Shown piece after piece: positions 14,513 to 16,168 of a DNA stretch of 16,168 nucleotides (positions are counted from its first letter, which is position 1; each line of letters begins with the position of its first letter). The DNA comes from an uncultured Planctomycetaceae bacterium (GTDB lineage: Bacteria > Planctomycetota > Planctomycetia > Pirellulales > UBA1268), in NCBI GenBank assembly GCA_937926325.1, contig CALAZQ010000456.1, positions 1 to 16,168 on the forward strand, in the 5' to 3' direction. A model generated the notes under the pieces. It searched no databases and was not told the origin of the DNA. It saw only the letters and a list, made by a program, of their open reading frames with translations. A program made the position numbers and the translations under genes.

Positions 14513-15191
14513 GGATCGGACCGTCAACGGCACTTTCGCAAGCATCTCGCCCGCAGCACCGAGCGAGCCTACGTCTCCCGGATCCGGGAGTTCATCTTGT
14601 TTCATCACAAGCGGCATCCGGCGGAAATGCGGAAGCCGGAAGTCAACGCATACCTCACTTGGCTGGCCACCGAACGTCATGTCGCCGCGTCCACGCAGAA
14701 CCAGCCGCTCTCAGCCCTGCTGTTTCTCTACGACGAGGTCCTGCATCAGCCGCTTGATCGAATCCAGGGGGTCGTGCGTGCCCGCAAGCCGAAGCGGCTT
14801 CCGACCGTACTCTCCCGGGAAGAAGTCGGCCGCGTGCTTGCTCACTTGCATGGCGAGCGACATATGCAGGTTGTATCGTCACCATATTCACGAAAGCACG
14901 ATCCAGCGGGCGGTGAAAGATGCCGTGTGTCAGGCAGGCATTCACAAGCGGGCCACCTGCCACACGCTGCGGCATTCTTTCGCCACGCATCTCCTTGAAG
15001 ACGGCTACGACATCCGCACCGTGCAGGAACTCCTGGGTCACAATGACGTCCGCACCACGATGATATACACCCACGTCCTCAACCGAGGCACCCTCGCCGT
15101 CCGCAGCCCCGCCGACCACCTCACGGCCGCGGCATATCACGCACCCCCGCGTGCTATCCCACACCACCCCAGCACCCCGAAGCAGCCGTAA
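14513..15191 (+). pseudogene. intI: Integron integrase (IntI) remnant, deleted and frameshifted
   Basis: Two reading-frame pieces of a tyrosine recombinase. Piece one (14513 to about 14869) starts after an in-frame TGA with no start codon and encodes [54 protein letters not shown] and [19 protein letters not shown]. This is the N-terminal domain of IntI proteins. Piece two (about 14871-15122, a different frame, open to the TAA at 15189) encodes [36 protein letters not shown] and [20 protein letters not shown], then THVLNRG and VRSPADHL. It keeps the HxxR, H and Tyr of the active site. Roughly 120 residues are missing at the junction (about 14866-14872), including the first catalytic Arg and the IntI-specific extra helix. 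It is therefore inactive. The two pieces together are about 200 of an expected 320-340 residues. The strand is the same as the adjacent cassette. Confidence 0.85.
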
Positions 15192-15199
15192 CCTCAGCC

Positions 15200-15340
15200 A
15201 TGCCAACGAGTTCCAACCATCACGACAAACCCACCGTCAAGAGGATAGGATGCACACGCCGCGATTACGTGGAACCAGAGAAATACAAGTTCTGCCAAGG
15301 AGAAGCCCTGAGCCAGAGCCGTGTTTGTCGCGATTCGTAA
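15200..15340 (+). CDS. Possible 46-aa small protein
   Basis: An ATG frame of 46 codons between the integrase remnant and the cassette boundary. It begins MPTSSNHHDKPTVK, continues RIGCTRRDYVEPEKYKFCQG, and ends in TAA. It is basic, with three Cys. There is no Shine-Dalgarno and no family I recognise. It may be chance or a remnant. The rest of 15192-15376 holds only the hairpin at 15352-15375. Confidence 0.18.
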   Translation: MPTSSNHHDKPTVKRIGCTRRDYVEPEKYKFCQGEALSQSRVCRDS

Positions 15341-15351
15341 CTGACGCGGCA

Positions 15352-15383
15352 GGTGATCGTTGCGGGACGATCGCCAGTTGGGC
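15352..15383 (+). other. Candidate attI / cassette boundary: hairpin plus GTTGGGC core
   Basis: GGTGATCGT (15352-15360) pairs with ACGATCGCC (15367-15375; one T-G pair). One base later comes GTTGGGC (15377-15383), an exact fit to the integron core site GTTRRRY where recombination occurs between G and TT. It lies 186 nt after the integrase remnant stop and 95 nt before the antitoxin ATG, which is where a cassette start is expected. It could be attI or an attI/attC hybrid. Confidence 0.5.
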
Positions 15384-15410
15384 CAAAAAACTGCAAGCCT
15401 GTTTTACGAC

Positions 15411-15471
15411 CGGTGGCGGCACTCACACCGCGTGCTTTCTAATATGATGGATTCACTTGAAGTGCAAAGGA
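15411..15471 (+). promoter_or_regulatory. Promoter/operator region of the ParE-type module
   Basis: TAATATGAT (15440-15448) offers a -10 (TAATAT, or TATGAT as in the upstream module); no good -35 is seen. CGGTG (15411-15415) and CACCG (15426-15430) are inverted arms upstream of it, and CACTT-G-AAGTG (15454-15464) is a palindrome downstream. AAAGGA (15466-15471) is a good ribosome site 7 nt before the ATG. Autoregulation by the antitoxin is inferred. Confidence 0.4.
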
Positions 15472-15478
15472 AAATCCA

Positions 15479-15703
15479 ATGGCATTCACCATTAAGGAAC
15501 TCGGGATCGATCGACTGGCCCCGGAAGAGCGCATCGCTCTGGCTCTGGAGATCTGGGAGAGCCTGGAAGAGGCTCGGCCCTCAGGCGGGCTTACTGCCGA
15601 GCAGCGGTCTGAGCTGATGCGGCGAGACGCTGAACTGACCTCAAATCCGTCGGGAGCGCTTACCTGGGAGCAGGTCCGCGCCAGCGTGGAGCGTAAGCCT
15701 TGA
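15479..15703 (+). CDS. Addiction-module antitoxin, TIGR02574 type
   Basis: 74 aa from ATG 15479, with AAAGGA 7 nt upstream. MAFTIKELGIDRLAPEERI, then ALALEIWESLEEA, is the helical pattern of the 'addiction module component' family TIGR02574: LSxxERLxLxxxIWxSL. A later LTAEQRSELMRRDAEL and LTWEQVRASVERKP complete the usual tail (family consensus ...PGxxxxWEEVxxxLxxR). It is small and acidic, and is expected to bind and neutralise the ParE-like toxin encoded next. The toxin's TTG start overlaps the stop as TTGA, so the two are translationally coupled. Confidence 0.85.
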   Translation: MAFTIKELGIDRLAPEERIALALEIWESLEEARPSGGLTAEQRSELMRRDAELTSNPSGALTWEQVRASVERKP

Positions 15704-15996
15704 TCCTGCCGCTGGAGTTCCACGTCGCTGTGCGTGATGAGATTCGCGACGCTTACATTTGGTATGAGCAGCGACGGATTGATCTGGGACGCGAATTCAT
15801 GGACGAACTTGAGCGGGTATTGGGCGGGATCGCTACGAATCCAGTGCGATACGGTCTCTCCGAGGCAGATATCCGCGAGGGGCTTCTTCGGCGCTTCCCC
15901 TATGCGATCTACTATCGCCACCTGTCGGATCGGATTCGCGTTCTGGCTGTTTTCCACACGTCGCGCAACCCCTCGGGGTGGCAAGCAAGGCGTTGA
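15700..15996 (+). CDS. parE: RelE/ParE-family toxin
   Basis: 98 aa from TTG 15700, overlapping the antitoxin stop by 4 nt. Family pattern: AVRDEIRDAYIWYEQRRIDL, GREFMDELERVLGGIATNP, then REGLLRRFPYAIYYR, RIRVLAVFHTSRNPSGWQAR, with the conserved LLRRFPY-x-IYY core. ParE homologues block DNA gyrase and RelE homologues cut mRNA; which applies cannot be read here. The frame is intact. The stop at 15994-15996 lies 10 nt before the attC-like site, as is usual for cassette genes. Confidence 0.87.
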   Translation: MILPLEFHVAVRDEIRDAYIWYEQRRIDLGREFMDELERVLGGIATNPVRYGLSEADIREGLLRRFPYAIYYRHLSDRIRVLAVFHTSRNPSGWQARR

Positions 15997-16005
15997 GCCT
16001 ACGAG

Positions 16006-16094
16006 GCCGAACAAAGCCTTGCAGCAGAATCGCGATGACATCTCGCGGAGTTGAGAATCGATTGGCTGCGATCTGCTGAAGGCAATCGTTCGCT
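16006..16094 (+). other. attC-like recombination site (folded hairpin)
   Basis: 5' core GCCGAAC (16006-16012), unpaired AAA, then stem GCCTT-(G)-CAGCAGA-(A)-TCGC (16016-16033), which pairs with GCGATCTGCTGAAGGC (16068-16083). After unpaired AATC comes the 3' core GTTCGCT (16088-16094). The stem has 16 pairs, interrupted only by G16021 and A16029, both bulged on the same strand. That is the extrahelical-base feature recognised by IntI. The variable terminal part (16034-16067) can form a smaller stem. The 5' core GCCGAAC and 3' core GTTCGCT each deviate from the RYYYAAC/GTTRRRY consensus. Confidence 0.62.
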
Positions 16095-16120
16095 TGCTCC
16101 GTGAAAGGAGGGTGCCTGTT

Positions 16121-16168
16121 TTGTCCCGTCATGGCGAACGCCCGCGAGCGCGGTCCACCGCTAAGGCA
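16121..16168 (+). CDS. Possible start of the next cassette gene, cut by the window end
   Basis: AAAGGAGG (16105-16112) is a strong ribosome site with a TTG at 16121, 8 nt on, opening MSRHGERPRARSTAKA to the window end. A competing ATG at 16131 in another frame is 18 nt from the ribosome site. There is too little sequence to identify a product. Confidence 0.2.
   Translation, partial: MSRHGERPRARSTAKA

Larger units (their letters stand above)
15378..16088 (+). mobile_element. Putative integron gene cassette carrying a toxin-antitoxin pair
   Basis: A 711-bp unit bounded by crossover points in G|TTGGGC (15377/15378) and G|TTCGCT (16088/16089). It holds one promoter region, an antitoxin gene and a toxin gene, and an attC-like hairpin that begins 10 nt after the toxin stop. 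In a circular cassette the 3' core would be G plus TTGGGC. That pairs with the 5' core GCCGAAC at six of seven positions, better than the integrated neighbour TTCGCT. This is the pattern expected for a true cassette. Chromosomal integrons commonly carry such modules with their own promoters. Confidence 0.55.

Noticed and set aside
13763..14680. A 305-aa minus-strand frame across the Phd/VapC-type module
   Set aside because: It runs antisense to two recognised genes with coupled starts and an upstream promoter, and its product is Arg/Ser-rich without a family pattern.
15991..16022. The outer inverted repeat GCAAGGC...GCCTTGC read as a terminator for the ParE-type gene
   Set aside because: No T-run follows, and the GCCTTGC arm belongs to the longer 16-pair attC-like stem with downstream sequence, which explains the region better.
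15439..16041. A 200-aa minus-strand frame across the second toxin-antitoxin pair
   Set aside because: The plus-strand TIGR02574 and ParE patterns are clear; the antisense product has no motif.

Overview
The window is high-GC bacterial chromosome with compact operons. It most likely comes from a planctomycete (Pirellulales-like). This rests on remembered family distributions: a short bacterial-type inositol-3-phosphate synthase, a planctomycete-style AsmA-like giant, a DUF3127 protein, tandem Pro-rich-leader beta-barrel proteins and a Lys-rich AKKKV-repeat protein. No rRNA or tRNA gene was recognised, so the taxonomy is inference.

Left part (1-7242): a leftward three-gene operon encodes a class I aminotransferase, a MobA-like nucleotidyltransferase and a 1317-aa AsmA-like protein, with gaps of 7 and 24 nt. 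A 125-bp divergent intergenic region separates it from a rightward inositol-3-phosphate synthase gene.

Middle part (7243-13791): a structured regulatory region (A/T tract, TTGACA, long hairpin) precedes a 52-aa AKKKV-repeat protein and a strong terminator. Next come an RlmM-like rRNA 2'-O-methyltransferase and a convergent, overlapping biotin ligase without an HTH domain. Two tandem paralogous exported beta-barrel-like proteins follow, then a 280-bp array of hairpins, a DUF3127 protein ending in an SSB-like DDIPF tip, and an RluA-family pseudouridine synthase.

Right part (13792-16168): this is accessory DNA. A Phd/VapC-type toxin-antitoxin pair sits under a palindrome-rich and apparently leaderless promoter. 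It is followed by the wreck of an integron integrase (internal deletion plus frameshift). Beyond that lies what reads as an intact integron gene cassette. It starts at a GTTRRRY-type core site (15377), carries its own TIGR02574/ParE toxin-antitoxin pair, and ends in an attC-like hairpin (16006-16094) with two one-base bulges on the same strand. The window appears to end inside the next cassette. The best lead is this remnant of a chromosomal integron with integrase and cassettes on the same strand. The secondary leads are the Lys-repeat gene with its regulatory region, and the SSB-tailed DUF3127 protein.
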